DNA from: CAZPDM01 sp964585305
GTDB lineage: Bacteria; Planctomycetota; Uabimicrobiia; Uabimicrobiales; JABWCH01
Direction of reading: 5' to 3'
Assembly: GCA_964585305.1 (NCBI GenBank)
Contig: CAZPDM010000002.1
Span: 1 to 64,000 of the forward strand
DNA: 64,000 bases
Shown here one piece after another: positions 8,426 through 17,527 of this stretch. The notes beneath the pieces are model-generated. The model did no database searches. It had not been told where the DNA came from and saw only the letters and a list, made by a program, of their open reading frames with translations. The position numbers were made by a program, and so were the translations under genes. The stretch's first letter is position 1, and every line of letters begins with the position of its first letter.

Positions 8426-10672
8426 ATGATGGATTTAAATGCTGTGCGAAAGCAAATTTTACAAGAAATTCCTAATATACAAAAAACTTGGCCAAGAGTT
8501 GGCAAATATTTGCAAAGAATTATTGAAGAAAAACTTTATGAGCAATGGGGATTTCAAAGCTATTTAGAATATTTAACAAACGAATTACGGTTACGACAGC
8601 ATCAGGCTACTATGATTATAGATACTTCAAATTTTGTTAAACAGTGGCTTCCAGAATTATATTATAATCTTAATGATCCGGAAACTCCTAATCTTGAAGA
8701 AAAAATTCCTTTATACGAAGACGTAGCAATTTTAGTAGAAAAAGCTACTCAACCTGATTGGAGTAGCTCTGAAGTATTTAAGGAAATTATAAAGCAAGTT
8801 TTTTCTTTACAATTGCATGGAAAAGATATTCTTCGAACTATAAATGAGGCTGCTGCTCAATTTGGGTTATCTTATACAAAGATTCCTACAGAAAATATGG
8901 GAGGAAATATTGTTCCCCGACGTACAGTTTGGGAGAATGTTTCAGACTCCCTTAACCGTAAAGGTGTAAATAGTCAAAAAATTACTTGTGTTTCAACCCC
9001 ACAAGAAATTTCAGAGAATGCTACAAAAAATTCTTTTAATACTGAGGATTCTGGCGGCATAAGTTCCTCAAATTCTTTATTCGGAAAATCTTGTATTGAA
9101 GGGCAATCCATACAAACTTCTTATATTGATGCTGAAGATTCAACGGTTGCTAAAGAAAAAGAAAATTTAGAAAAAACAAAGGAAAAAAAATCAAAAGAAC
9201 TAAAAGCAGAAAATCCTGCTGTAAAAGAAAGCCACGGTTCTTTTTGGAGAGGTCCTTCCAAATCATCTGAAAATTTAGATAAGAAGGAAGACAAATCTTC
9301 AAATGCCTCTAAGGAAGTAAAAAGTACTCCTCTTTCTCAAAAATCAGTAATAAAAATAGAGAAAAAAGAGTCCTCTAAAGAGATATTAAATAAAACTAAA
9401 GATGTTATATTTCAAAATGCTAAAAATATTGCAATGCTTCTTCCAATGTGGTGTTGGGTTATAATCTTTATTATATTAGCTGCTTTACTTATTGGAGGAC
9501 ATTCTTATCAAGAGTTAAAGCAAAAGAAAATAGATCAAAAAATAGAGGATTATTTAAAAGAGGCCCAACGTTGTGAAACTGTTAAAAATTGGGGAGAATC
9601 AATTGTATGGTACCAACGAGCTAAAACACTTGCACGTTCTTCTAAAAGGGAGGAAATTGATGCAAAGATTGTTCGCATTGAAACACGTTTAAAATCTTGG
9701 CAGACTCTCCATCAAGATTTTCTTAGCTTATATCAAAAAGCACAAGCAGAAGAAGATGCGTATCATTATCGAGAAGCCTGTGCATTATACGAAGAGTTGC
9801 AAAATCTTTATCGAAAAGATCCTGAATTTTTAGATCAGGATAAGTATATTAAAGATATAGTTGGAAAATTAGCTTCGAAAATAGTAACCAATCGTAATAA
9901 TTATGAAAATTTTGTAAATAAAGATGTGTCTTTCCAAAGATTGTGCCATTCCGCAGAAAAATTAGTAGAGAAAGAAAATTGGAAAGAGGCTTATAATCTA
10001 TATAAACAAGCGTATGAAATGACAACTGGCTATAACCCTAAATTAGAAGAAAAAATAAAAGCTCTCGAAGAGAAAATTAAGAAAATTGAAGAGGAAGAGT
10101 TTAAAAATAATAAAATTAAAGAAGGGTTTATCTTTTATCAAGATAAATGGATTACTCCGGAACAAAAGTTAGAATTAGAAGGATTTAAAAAATATCAGAA
10201 TCACTTAGTGAGTGGAGATTTATATATCGAGTTAAAGAAAGAAGAAAATCGGATTCAACAAGAAATAGAACTTATTGAAAAAGTTATACAAGAAAGAAGG
10301 ATCGAAGCTAGCAAAATACATATATTAGAGACATTTGAAGGAAAAAAATATCGTGTGGAAATTATAGAAAAAAATGCTAATTTTATTTTGACAAAAGTTT
10401 TATTTGAAAAAGGTTCCTTGCAAAGGAAATTTAAAATAAGCGATGTTCAAAGCATTGAATTGGAAAAAAAAGAATATGAAGAATATTTTCAAACATTTCA
10501 AAATCCCAAATCTCTCTTAGAGCAAATGGACTTAATAAAATGGGCAAAAGAGAAATCAATTCCAGAGCTTATTGAGCTTGCTCAATATCATATTTTTCTT
10601 ATTGACTTTACGAATCGTATCAACCAAAAAATTTCTATGAAACAGCAAAATGGTATATGGTATAAAAAATGA
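8426..10672 (+). CDS. Single-pass membrane protein with coiled-coil/TPR-like C-terminus
   Basis: 748 aa (start 8426 or 8429), family not recognised. Residues about 1-150 form a predicted helical domain. A low-complexity Lys/Glu/Ser linker follows (about 170-335), then one hydrophobic segment around residues 340-360 (PMWCWVIIFIILAALLIGG). The C-terminal half is highly charged and helical, with two TPR-like stretches (ESIVWYQRAKTLA, EAYNLYKQAYEMT). There is no signal peptide, so the N-terminal half is likely cytoplasmic and the TPR-like half periplasmic. It precedes the 1075-aa FN3-like gene in the same direction. Function unknown. Confidence 0.75.
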   Translation: MMDLNAVRKQILQEIPNIQKTWPRVGKYLQRIIEEKLYEQWGFQSYLEYLTNELRLRQHQATMIIDTSNFVKQWLPELYYNLNDPETPNLEEKIPLYEDVAILVEKATQPDWSSSEVFKEIIKQVFSLQLHGKDILRTINEAAAQFGLSYTKIPTENMGGNIVPRRTVWENVSDSLNRKGVNSQKITCVSTPQEISENATKNSFNTEDSGGISSSNSLFGKSCIEGQSIQTSYIDAEDSTVAKEKENLEKTKEKKSKELKAENPAVKESHGSFWRGPSKSSENLDKKEDKSSNASKEVKSTPLSQKSVIKIEKKESSKEILNKTKDVIFQNAKNIAMLLPMWCWVIIFIILAALLIGGHSYQELKQKKIDQKIEDYLKEAQRCETVKNWGESIVWYQRAKTLARSSKREEIDAKIVRIETRLKSWQTLHQDFLSLYQKAQAEEDAYHYREACALYEELQNLYRKDPEFLDQDKYIKDIVGKLASKIVTNRNNYENFVNKDVSFQRLCHSAEKLVEKENWKEAYNLYKQAYEMTTGYNPKLEEKIKALEEKIKKIEEEEFKNNKIKEGFIFYQDKWITPEQKLELEGFKKYQNHLVSGDLYIELKKEENRIQQEIELIEKVIQERRIEASKIHILETFEGKKYRVEIIEKNANFILTKVLFEKGSLQRKFKISDVQSIELEKKEYEEYFQTFQNPKSLLEQMDLIKWAKEKSIPELIELAQYHIFLIDFTNRINQKISMKQQNGIWYKK

Positions 10673-10685
10673 TCTTTTTATGCTG

Positions 10686-10713
10686 CCTTCCCAAGCTAGC
10701 TTTGCTTGGGAGG
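10686..10713. repeat. Intergenic hairpin
   Basis: CCTTCCCAAGC (10686-10696) pairs with GCTTGGGAGG (10704-10713). No T-run follows, so it is not a classical intrinsic terminator. It lies between the genes ending at 10672 and starting at 10749 and could act in the leader of the latter. Confidence 0.5.
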
Positions 10714-10748
10714 GGAATTAAAAGTCGTTTCCTTGAAAGAGATATATT

Positions 10749-13700
10749 ATGATAAATCCTAACAATGTTGGCAATAGTACAGATCGACTAAATTCTAAAT
10801 TGACAGAGAGATTGGATCGTGATCCATTTTTAGAAATTGGTTTAAAAGTTCCAGATAGCTTTGAGAAGTTAATAACTACTTATGAAAAAAAAATACAAAG
10901 TATGGTTGAAAAAGGCTGGGATACTGGAAATGATCCAGATAAATTAGCTATGTTTCAACGCTGGCATAATTTTAAAACTAAGTTTCAAGAAGAATCTTCG
11001 TATCAAAGTTATTTGAGAGATAAAAAAATTCCTCTGATCCAAGAGTTTATTTTAAGCATTGATTTAGGAGGATGGATAAAAAAAGATCGTTTATTTGCTA
11101 AAATCAGTTCTTTAGCTTCAGTGCTAAATATGGAAGTTCCTCTTATAGAAAGATTATTAAATGAGGAAATTAAAAGGCAGAATATTGATCTTCGTACTAT
11201 TGCTCCGCCGCCGCTTCCTGTTAAAGATTTGAAAGCAAATATTACTGGAAAACCTGGCTTTCGTAAAGTTGAGTTAACATGGATAACTTCTTCAGATTGC
11301 AGCCATTATATTTTATGTCGTGGGCCATTAGAAAATCCTCCGGCGAATTCTCGTCAGGGAAGAATAAAAATGTTGCCAAATTCTATTGGTTGTTATACTC
11401 ACGAGTCTTCTGATCAAGATGTTGGGATTTCTTTTAGTTACGTAGTTTTTTCCTTTCGGCAGGAAGATAACCAAAGTAGTGCAACATCTGTTGAAGTTCA
11501 TTTTCCTGGGGAATTAAATCCAGAATCCTTACGAGTATTCCAACAATACCAGGATATTGTTATAGAATGGCAGCCAATAATAAGTTGCAAATACTATATA
11601 TTAAAGATTGCAGGGATAGAATATAAAACAACAAATTCTAATTTTCGTTATCGAGTAGATCAATCTAAAAGTGTAGATGTTGAAATTTATACAGTATTAT
11701 TAAATGACACAATATCTTCTCCATTAAAAAAAACATGTTATTTTGAATTACCCCCATTAGAGACACCTAAAATTGATATAGATCGTACATTTAATAGTAT
11801 TATTTTAAATTGGCAAACTTGGAAAAATAATGGGTGGAAATATCGTATTTTGCGTTCCAGATTTATTGATTTTAAAGAGGCAGAGGTAATAGGAGAAGTA
11901 GATACAGGATCGTTTCAAGATCCTACGGATGTAAAAGAATCTAATCTTTCTGGCCAACAAGGAATAGAATATTATTATTCTGTATATCCTTGGCATGAAA
12001 TATTATCCCCGTTTTCTATTACACAAATTCCTGAAAAATTAACTGTCCATCATGCTGGCCCTGCTCTTTTACCAAAAGAAGTAGAAGAATGTCATGCCCA
12101 ACAAAATGGATGTAAAATTGAAATTACTTGGAAAAATAGCAATTCGAAAATTCGTTGTCATATTTTTAAACGTCAACATTCTGGCCTTCCTAAGATTAAA
12201 ATATCTGAATCACAGAAAAAATTGCAATACAATTTTGTAACATTTAATAATATAGAAATTGGAGAAAATACTATCTATTGTGGTTGTGTTATTGGTAAAC
12301 AAATTTATTATGATGAGAATCCTCATCCAGGAAATAATTGCTATCTCATTATTGCAGATTATGATAATTATGGTTTAGCTACGGGAATGATTGTTACTAC
12401 ATCATTTTATCCTCCTCCAGAAATTCCTATTGATTTTGTTGGGGAATCTCAATTTAAGAAAATAAAATTGAGATGGAGAAAGCCAGAAGGCCGAATTACT
12501 GGATATTCTTTATATCGAGGAGAATCGAATAATCTATCTAAAGCTATATTAATTGCGGATCTTCCTGAAGAAAATTGTGCTTCATATAAAGATTATGTAA
12601 CGGAGGATACTCCCTATATGTATTTTTTATTTAGCCATAATCAGCAAATAACTTCTGTTGTTGCTGCTCAAGCTGGTCCATATCAGGGATATTTAGATAT
12701 TAAAAATTTAGAAATTATTTTGCGTGGAAAAATCTTAGAATTACTTTGGTCAGCCCCATCTTCTTGTTCGAGGGTTTTGGTATATCGTAAAACTGAATCA
12801 AAAGGTGAAGAATTGATTAGCCAAGGAAATCGTTTAGGATATACTGATTCAACTGGAATTGTTGGAAAAAAATATCAATATCGAGTATGTTGTGAATATC
12901 TTCAATTAGATGGATCAAGTTATCTAACTCCAGGATTAACAGTTGAAGCTACTTTAATAGAATTTTTTCCTACTTTTTCTAAATTTATCTGCCATCATTT
13001 TGGAAGTATGGTGTTATTACAATGGAACTATAATAGTTCTGTAGGAACTGTAGTTATCTTAGGAAGTAAAGAGTTGTTTGAAATTTCTTCAGAAATGACT
13101 TTGGATGAATTTACTCTTTGGAAAGAAAAACATATTGTAGAAAATATTCCTGTTTTAAGCAATCAAACTGCGAAACATTTTACTTCTGAACCCACTATTT
13201 ATTACTATCCGTTGATTATTTTTCAAAATAGAGTTTATTCAACTCCTGCTATTGTTGGACAATATATATCTGAAATAGAGGCTAATCTTCGAGGATATTG
13301 TCAATTTCCAAAAGAATATTTTTTTTCAGAAGATTCAGATTTATCTGTAGAAAAAACAAAAAATCTTTTCCCTATTTTTAAATTAGAATGGGATTGGCCA
13401 AAGGATGTAAAGAAAGTGCGAATATGTCGAAAACAAGAACAATTTTCTTCCCATGCATTGGATTCTAATGCCCAGTTTTTTGATATTTCTAAAATTTCTT
13501 ATTTCCAACAAGGTTATTTTTCTGATCCAGATTTAGTAGAACCAAATGGAAATATGTATTACTATACAATTTATCGTGTGGAATTGGGAATAAATGGAGA
13601 AATTTACTCCCCGGGAGTACAGGAAAATTGTCGTTTAGCAGTTTCTTACTCCTTCGCATGTATTAAAATTTCTTTAGAATTTTGTGAAAAGAAAATATTT

Positions 13701-13976
13701 TTTAAATGGAATTCTGAATATTTGGCAAGTGTAAAAAAATATATACAGGGGGATTTTGTTCTTGTCTATACTCTAACACCAGCTACTATCAATTCTTGGA
13801 AAAGAGTCCATTTGGAGTCTTCGCAGCATAATATTTTAGAAGGAAATATTTTTGAACAGCCTCAAGGTAAAGTTGCTTTACCCTCTTTGCCCAAACAATC
13901 TTTCGTTAAAATACTTTGGAAAAATTTACAAGACAATCGTTATATAGAATTACATCCTTGGTGTGTGAGAATATAA
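10749..13976 (+). CDS. Large protein of fibronectin type III-like repeats
   Basis: 1075 aa, no signal peptide and no membrane segment. Residues about 1-150 are helical. From about residue 155 on there are some eight to ten beta-rich units of roughly 90 residues with an FN3-like rhythm (a Trp in the B strand as in ELTW, IEWQ, LNWQ, ITWK, LRWR; a Tyr in the Y-x-L/V strand as in YYILK, YRILR, GYSLYR). Without a leader it appears cytoplasmic, which is unusual for FN3 arrays. It sits between a TPR-like membrane protein and a SUMF1-fold protein. Function unknown; the FN3 call is by eye. Confidence 0.65.
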   Translation: MINPNNVGNSTDRLNSKLTERLDRDPFLEIGLKVPDSFEKLITTYEKKIQSMVEKGWDTGNDPDKLAMFQRWHNFKTKFQEESSYQSYLRDKKIPLIQEFILSIDLGGWIKKDRLFAKISSLASVLNMEVPLIERLLNEEIKRQNIDLRTIAPPPLPVKDLKANITGKPGFRKVELTWITSSDCSHYILCRGPLENPPANSRQGRIKMLPNSIGCYTHESSDQDVGISFSYVVFSFRQEDNQSSATSVEVHFPGELNPESLRVFQQYQDIVIEWQPIISCKYYILKIAGIEYKTTNSNFRYRVDQSKSVDVEIYTVLLNDTISSPLKKTCYFELPPLETPKIDIDRTFNSIILNWQTWKNNGWKYRILRSRFIDFKEAEVIGEVDTGSFQDPTDVKESNLSGQQGIEYYYSVYPWHEILSPFSITQIPEKLTVHHAGPALLPKEVEECHAQQNGCKIEITWKNSNSKIRCHIFKRQHSGLPKIKISESQKKLQYNFVTFNNIEIGENTIYCGCVIGKQIYYDENPHPGNNCYLIIADYDNYGLATGMIVTTSFYPPPEIPIDFVGESQFKKIKLRWRKPEGRITGYSLYRGESNNLSKAILIADLPEENCASYKDYVTEDTPYMYFLFSHNQQITSVVAAQAGPYQGYLDIKNLEIILRGKILELLWSAPSSCSRVLVYRKTESKGEELISQGNRLGYTDSTGIVGKKYQYRVCCEYLQLDGSSYLTPGLTVEATLIEFFPTFSKFICHHFGSMVLLQWNYNSSVGTVVILGSKELFEISSEMTLDEFTLWKEKHIVENIPVLSNQTAKHFTSEPTIYYYPLIIFQNRVYSTPAIVGQYISEIEANLRGYCQFPKEYFFSEDSDLSVEKTKNLFPIFKLEWDWPKDVKKVRICRKQEQFSSHALDSNAQFFDISKISYFQQGYFSDPDLVEPNGNMYYYTIYRVELGINGEIYSPGVQENCRLAVSYSFACIKISLEFCEKKIFFKWNSEYLASVKKYIQGDFVLVYTLTPATINSWKRVHLESSQHNILEGNIFEQPQGKVALPSLPKQSFVKILWKNLQDNRYIELHPWCVRI

Positions 13977-13980
13977 GATC

Positions 13981-14016
13981 AAAATTGCCACGCTAAAATT
14001 TTAACGTGGCAATTTT
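13981..14016 (+). terminator. Strong hairpin terminator
   Basis: A perfect 12-bp stem AAAATTGCCACG/CGTGGCAATTTT followed by T residues, directly after the stop at 13976. It ends only 17 bases before the next start, so it also lies in the upstream region of the SUMF1-fold gene. Confidence 0.75.
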
Positions 14017-14033
14017 TTATGAAAGGATGGAGA

Positions 14034-14798
14034 ATGTTATATCATTATGAGAGAGACATAGAATTATCAAAATTGGGTTTTTCTTTTATAAAAAAAGTTC
14101 AGATTAACTATGTTGGTAAAACAAATATAATATGCGAATATCTTCATCATCAAACAAATATGGAATTTGTCCAGATCCCAGAAGGAACATTTATGATGGG
14201 ATGTGATGAATATCAAAATGAGTCGCCTATACATAGAGTAACTTTATCTCCATTTTTAATGAGCAAAATATTAGTATCTCAATTTGTTTGGCAAAAAATA
14301 ATGGGCAATAATCCCTCCTTTTTTAAAAAGGACGATAATTGCCCAGTAGAACAAATAAGTTGGGATGATGCCCAAGAATTTTGCAAAAAAACTAAATTAC
14401 AGTTGCCGACTGAAGCCCAATGGGAATACGCTTGTCGTGCTGGTACAGTAAGCAAATGGTATCATGGAAATGATGTCAATGAATTAGAAAAATATGCTTG
14501 GTATGCTAAGAATTCTCATGATCAAACGCATTTGCTTGCACAAAAGAAATCCAATCCGTTTGGGCTATATGACATAACAGGAAATATTTGTGAATGGTGT
14601 GAAGATTGGTATGGTAGATATAATGCTGAAGAAATCATAGATCCTAGAGGCCCGGAAAGTGGCCTATATAAAGTGTTTCGTGGAGGATCTTGGTGCAGTG
14701 GAGCTGGCGTTTGTCGTTCTACAAACCGTATTTGGGATGGACCTTCTATTCGTTCAAATTCTATTGGAATTCGATGTGTTTTTAATATTTCTAAATGA
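14034..14798 (+). CDS. SUMF1/formylglycine-generating-enzyme-fold protein
   Basis: 254 aa from the ATG at 14034, preferred over 14019 because AAGGA lies at good spacing and 14019 falls against the terminator. From about residue 45 it shows the FGE-sulfatase fold: VQIPEGTFMMG, PVEQISWDDAQEFC, LPTEAQWEYACRAG, NPFGLYDITGNICEWCEDWY, FRGGSW and IGIRCV. The C-terminal core has two Cys (SWC and VCR), but not in the exact spacing of the active formylglycine enzymes, and no sulfatase gene is nearby. It may be a ligand-binding or regulatory member of the superfamily. Confidence 0.85.
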   Translation: MLYHYERDIELSKLGFSFIKKVQINYVGKTNIICEYLHHQTNMEFVQIPEGTFMMGCDEYQNESPIHRVTLSPFLMSKILVSQFVWQKIMGNNPSFFKKDDNCPVEQISWDDAQEFCKKTKLQLPTEAQWEYACRAGTVSKWYHGNDVNELEKYAWYAKNSHDQTHLLAQKKSNPFGLYDITGNICEWCEDWYGRYNAEEIIDPRGPESGLYKVFRGGSWCSGAGVCRSTNRIWDGPSIRSNSIGIRCVFNISK

Positions 14799-14858
14799 AT
14801 AGACAAAAGTTTTTGGACTAAAAAATATGCCAACTATATGTTTGAGATGCAACTGTGA

Positions 14859-14927
14859 GGAATTGAACCCGCCGCTGCAAATTTTTTTTCATTAAAGCTT
14901 GCCATCTATAAACGGCGAGTTAATTCC
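14859..14927. repeat. Imperfect inverted repeat
   Basis: GGAATTGAACCCGCCG (14859-14874) is nearly complementary to CGGCGAGTTAATTCC (14913-14927), giving a long imperfect stem around a 38-base AT-rich loop. It lies between convergent genes and directly precedes the copy of a dispersed repeat at 14930. Part of it looks like a tRNA T-arm but does not fold as a tRNA. Confidence 0.4.
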
Positions 14928-14929
14928 TA

Positions 14930-15031
14930 CCATGCACATCCGTGCATGGACAAGTTTACTTAGCTAAAGTTAGTACTGAGATAAGAATGTATAATAAATT
15001 CTTAGTCCAAATAATTTTGACAACTTACTTA
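14930..15031. repeat. Dispersed non-coding repeat, copy 1
   Basis: It opens with a perfect hairpin CCATGCAC/GTGCATGG (14930-14949) and continues with blocks shared in order with 29115-29200: GTTTACTT, AAAGTTAGTA, TGAGA, GAATGTATA, AATTCTT, ACTTACTTA. Copy 1 is longer by a small insertion after AATTCTT. Overall identity is about three quarters by eye. No open frame. It may be a miniature element or a small RNA gene family. Confidence 0.5.
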
Positions 15032-16243
15032 CTAAATGGAACGAGTTGCGATCCAGGCACTAGATATAAACATCCCTAAGGCACTTCCAAGATTGGAAAG
15101 AGCTACAACAAGCAAAATCTTTGTAACAGGATTGCGCCAGAATCCTTTCCAAGAATTGATGGCATCAGAAAGATTTTCAAAATCTGCAACAGTTGGCCGA
15201 TGCACCCATGCTTCTACAATTCCTGCGAACCATCCTGCTGCTAACATTGGGTGTAATGTAGTAATAGGTGCTGCCAAAAAAGCAACAAGAATACTTAATG
15301 GGTGTCCTAAAGCGAGAAGAGTTCCAAGTGCTGATAAGCCCCCTGTAATGACAATCCAAATTCCTACAGAAGTAAGGGAATTTTCTAAACCACCTTGTTT
15401 AAATCCCAAGATAAGAAATAAAAGTAAAAGTAAAGGAATGCTCCAAGGAATAATAGTCTTCCATTTAGATGGGGGAGGCAATTCTGTTAATGGGGAAAGA
15501 TCATGTTCTTTTTGGATATGTTCTTTGATTCCTGAAATATGCCCGGCTCCGACAACTGCGACAATTTTAGGGCCAGTAGCATTGCGAATTTTTTGTGCAA
15601 GAAAAATATCTCGTTCATCTATTAGACGTTTTTTTATTTCTGGGAATCCATCTGCTAATGCTTGCATAGCTACTTGGAGTTGATCTTGTTGCTTGAGTTT
15701 TTCGATCATTTCTGGTTCTAATTTTTCATCTCCTACAAATACACCTAGCATAAGTTGGCTTAATAATTTTATTTTGCTCCAGAACCCTAAATATCCCCAA
15801 ACTCGGCGTAAAGTGATTTCTACATTGCGATCTGCCAAGATAATATTTGCTCCGATTTCTTTTGCGCATCTTGCAGCTTCTATCATCTCCGCACCTGGTT
15901 GAATGCCAAATTGCTGTCCTAAACGGCGATAAAAAGAACTCATTACAAGTTGTGCAAGGAAGAAAACAGCTTTTCCTTCTTTGAGAATTTTAAAGATATC
16001 TGTGTTTTTCCAAGATTCTTTATTCATAATAGTTTGATAGCGTTGTTCACAAAGTTCAATGCAAACACTTTGCGGATGTATCTCCGCAATTGTATTTTTT
16101 ACATCTTCTACACTTTGCGCCGAAATGTGTGCAGTTCCAACTAAGTATATTTCTTTTCCATCTAATATAATAGGGTTGATTTTCTTGGATGCTTCAGAGT
16201 TGTTAGGTTGTTCAGAATTACTAGGTTGTTCAGATATATTCAT
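15032..16243 (-). CDS. TraB/PrgY family membrane protein
   Basis: 403 aa. The N-terminal domain (about residues 25-245) carries the TraB-family motifs YLVGTAHIS, CIELCEQRY, ILADRN, DERD and VAVVGAGHISGI. The rest holds four or so hydrophobic segments (about 265-285, 290-320, 325-350, 375-400), so it is a polytopic inner-membrane protein. The family includes the Enterococcus pheromone-shutdown protein PrgY/TraB and is related to GumN/TIKI proteases; the conserved GxxH and E residues suggest metal-dependent proteolysis, not proven. It is the last of four same-strand genes, after the ClpX-like gene. Confidence 0.88.
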   Translation of the reverse strand: MNISEQPSNSEQPNNSEASKKINPIILDGKEIYLVGTAHISAQSVEDVKNTIAEIHPQSVCIELCEQRYQTIMNKESWKNTDIFKILKEGKAVFFLAQLVMSSFYRRLGQQFGIQPGAEMIEAARCAKEIGANIILADRNVEITLRRVWGYLGFWSKIKLLSQLMLGVFVGDEKLEPEMIEKLKQQDQLQVAMQALADGFPEIKKRLIDERDIFLAQKIRNATGPKIVAVVGAGHISGIKEHIQKEHDLSPLTELPPPSKWKTIIPWSIPLLLLLFLILGFKQGGLENSLTSVGIWIVITGGLSALGTLLALGHPLSILVAFLAAPITTLHPMLAAGWFAGIVEAWVHRPTVADFENLSDAINSWKGFWRNPVTKILLVVALSNLGSALGMFISSAWIATRSI

Positions 16244-16289
16244 AAATAGATAACCTTAGTGAAAATTTAAATGTTTTAGCATAAAATAA

Positions 16290-17468
16290 TTAAATAGATT
16301 GCCCAATTGACTTACTTTTTTTACGAATTATTTCTGGCTCCCATTTAGAAATGATTTGTTCTGTGCTTTTTTCCTTAGTTAAAATTATTCTTCCAGTGGC
16401 TTCATCACAAAAGTGATCAAAAGCAAGATTTTCAAGGTATTGAGTAAGTAAAGATCCTAAACTGCGTGCGCCAGTTTGGCGTTCTAAACTTTTTTCTACA
16501 ATCATATCTAAAACAGAGTCTTCAATTTCCAATTCAATGCCTTCTTCAAAAAATTCGTTTTTAAATTTTTTGATAACATTCGAGATCAATATTTCTTTTA
16601 ATATTTTTTTATCTAAAGGATAAAGAGGAATAACACGATTGAACCGTCCAATAAGCTCTGGTATAAAACCATAACGTTGGAAATTGTTAGTATCTATGAT
16701 GTCTTCATCAGTTAATGTATAAGCAATATTTTGTGTATCATCTGGAATATTTTTTGTTTTTCCAAAGCCAATTTTAGGTGTAGGATCATTTGCAGTAATG
16801 CTCATTTTAATACTAGAAAATGCTCCGCAAGCAATAAATGATATGTCACCTGTAAAGATTTTTGTTTTTTCAGAATAAAGTGTATTATTAAAATCGCAAG
16901 GAATGTCCATTTCCGAATCTTCCAACATTTTTAGAAGTTCCCGTTGTACGCCATAACCAGAAACATCTTTTGTTGTCCCTTGTCCGTCAAAGCGAATAGT
17001 AGATTGAGTGGATGCAAGTTTGTCAAATTCGTCCATGCAGGCAATACCAATACTTGCGACTTTCGCATTTCCCTCCGCAGCTAGAATAAGACGTGTAAGG
17101 ATTGTTCGTGTGTCATCTCCTACATAACCAGTTTCAGAGAAGCCTGTCATATCTACAATAACAGTTGGGAGTTGGAGAATGTGTCGAAAAAGTAATTCTA
17201 CTAAGAAAGTTTTTCCACATCCTGTTGGACCAAGCATAAGTATATTATTTTTAGGTGGGAGACTTTCACGTGGTAGGTTTTCAAGATGAATTTTTTTTAT
17301 GCGGCGGACATGTCGATATGCTGCCAAGCATAAAGATTTTCTGGCTGCAATTTGTCCTTTATATTCTTTTTTTTCTAGCAATTTAAAAGATGCTTTGGGA
17401 GAAATCAATGGGATTGCTCGTATAAATTCTAAAAAACTCTTTCGTTGATGCTCGGCATCAGTTAGCAT
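16290..17468 (-). CDS. ClpX-like AAA+ ATPase lacking the zinc-binding domain
   Basis: 392 aa. Walker A GPTGCGKT (near residue 80), the ClpX-typical DMTGFSETGYVGDD, Walker B ACMDEFDK, the arginine finger in LIGRFNRV, and the sensor-2 GARSL. The N-terminal four-Cys zinc domain of ClpX is absent; about 45 other residues replace it. I do not see an obvious ClpP-binding IGF loop, though the divergent GFGKTK loop lies near the expected place. It may unfold proteins without ClpP. No protease gene adjoins; its neighbours are STAS and TraB genes. Confidence 0.88.
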   Translation of the reverse strand: MLTDAEHQRKSFLEFIRAIPLISPKASFKLLEKKEYKGQIAARKSLCLAAYRHVRRIKKIHLENLPRESLPPKNNILMLGPTGCGKTFLVELLFRHILQLPTVIVDMTGFSETGYVGDDTRTILTRLILAAEGNAKVASIGIACMDEFDKLASTQSTIRFDGQGTTKDVSGYGVQRELLKMLEDSEMDIPCDFNNTLYSEKTKIFTGDISFIACGAFSSIKMSITANDPTPKIGFGKTKNIPDDTQNIAYTLTDEDIIDTNNFQRYGFIPELIGRFNRVIPLYPLDKKILKEILISNVIKKFKNEFFEEGIELEIEDSVLDMIVEKSLERQTGARSLGSLLTQYLENLAFDHFCDEATGRIILTKEKSTEQIISKWEPEIIRKKSKSIGQSI

Positions 17469-17491
17469 AATATCCTCTTTTTATAAAGATG

Positions 17492-17525
17492 TTTTTAGAC
17501 CATAGAGAGTCCTATGGTCTAAAAA
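17492..17525 (-). terminator. Terminator after the STAS gene
   Basis: A perfect 14-bp stem, TTTTTAGACCATAG/CTATGGTCTAAAAA with a 6-base loop. It sits between the STAS gene (ends 17528) and the ClpX-like gene (starts 17468), both on the minus strand. The T-run on the minus strand makes it an intrinsic terminator or attenuator, so the ClpX-like gene probably has its own promoter. Confidence 0.7.
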
Positions 17526-17527
17526 TT

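Noticed and set aside
14855..14885. tRNA-like T-arm on the minus strand (GGGTTCAATTCC)
   Set aside because: The five bases on each side of the loop do not pair, there is no matching acceptor 5' strand at tRNA distance, and no D or anticodon arm can be drawn.
14859..14927. Integron attC site
   Set aside because: The inverted repeat lacks the RYYYAAC/GTTRRRY ends and no integron integrase or cassette array is near.
15036..15683. Long plus-strand frame opposite the TraB gene
   Set aside because: It is the antisense shadow of a well-supported TraB-family gene and has no recognisable motif.
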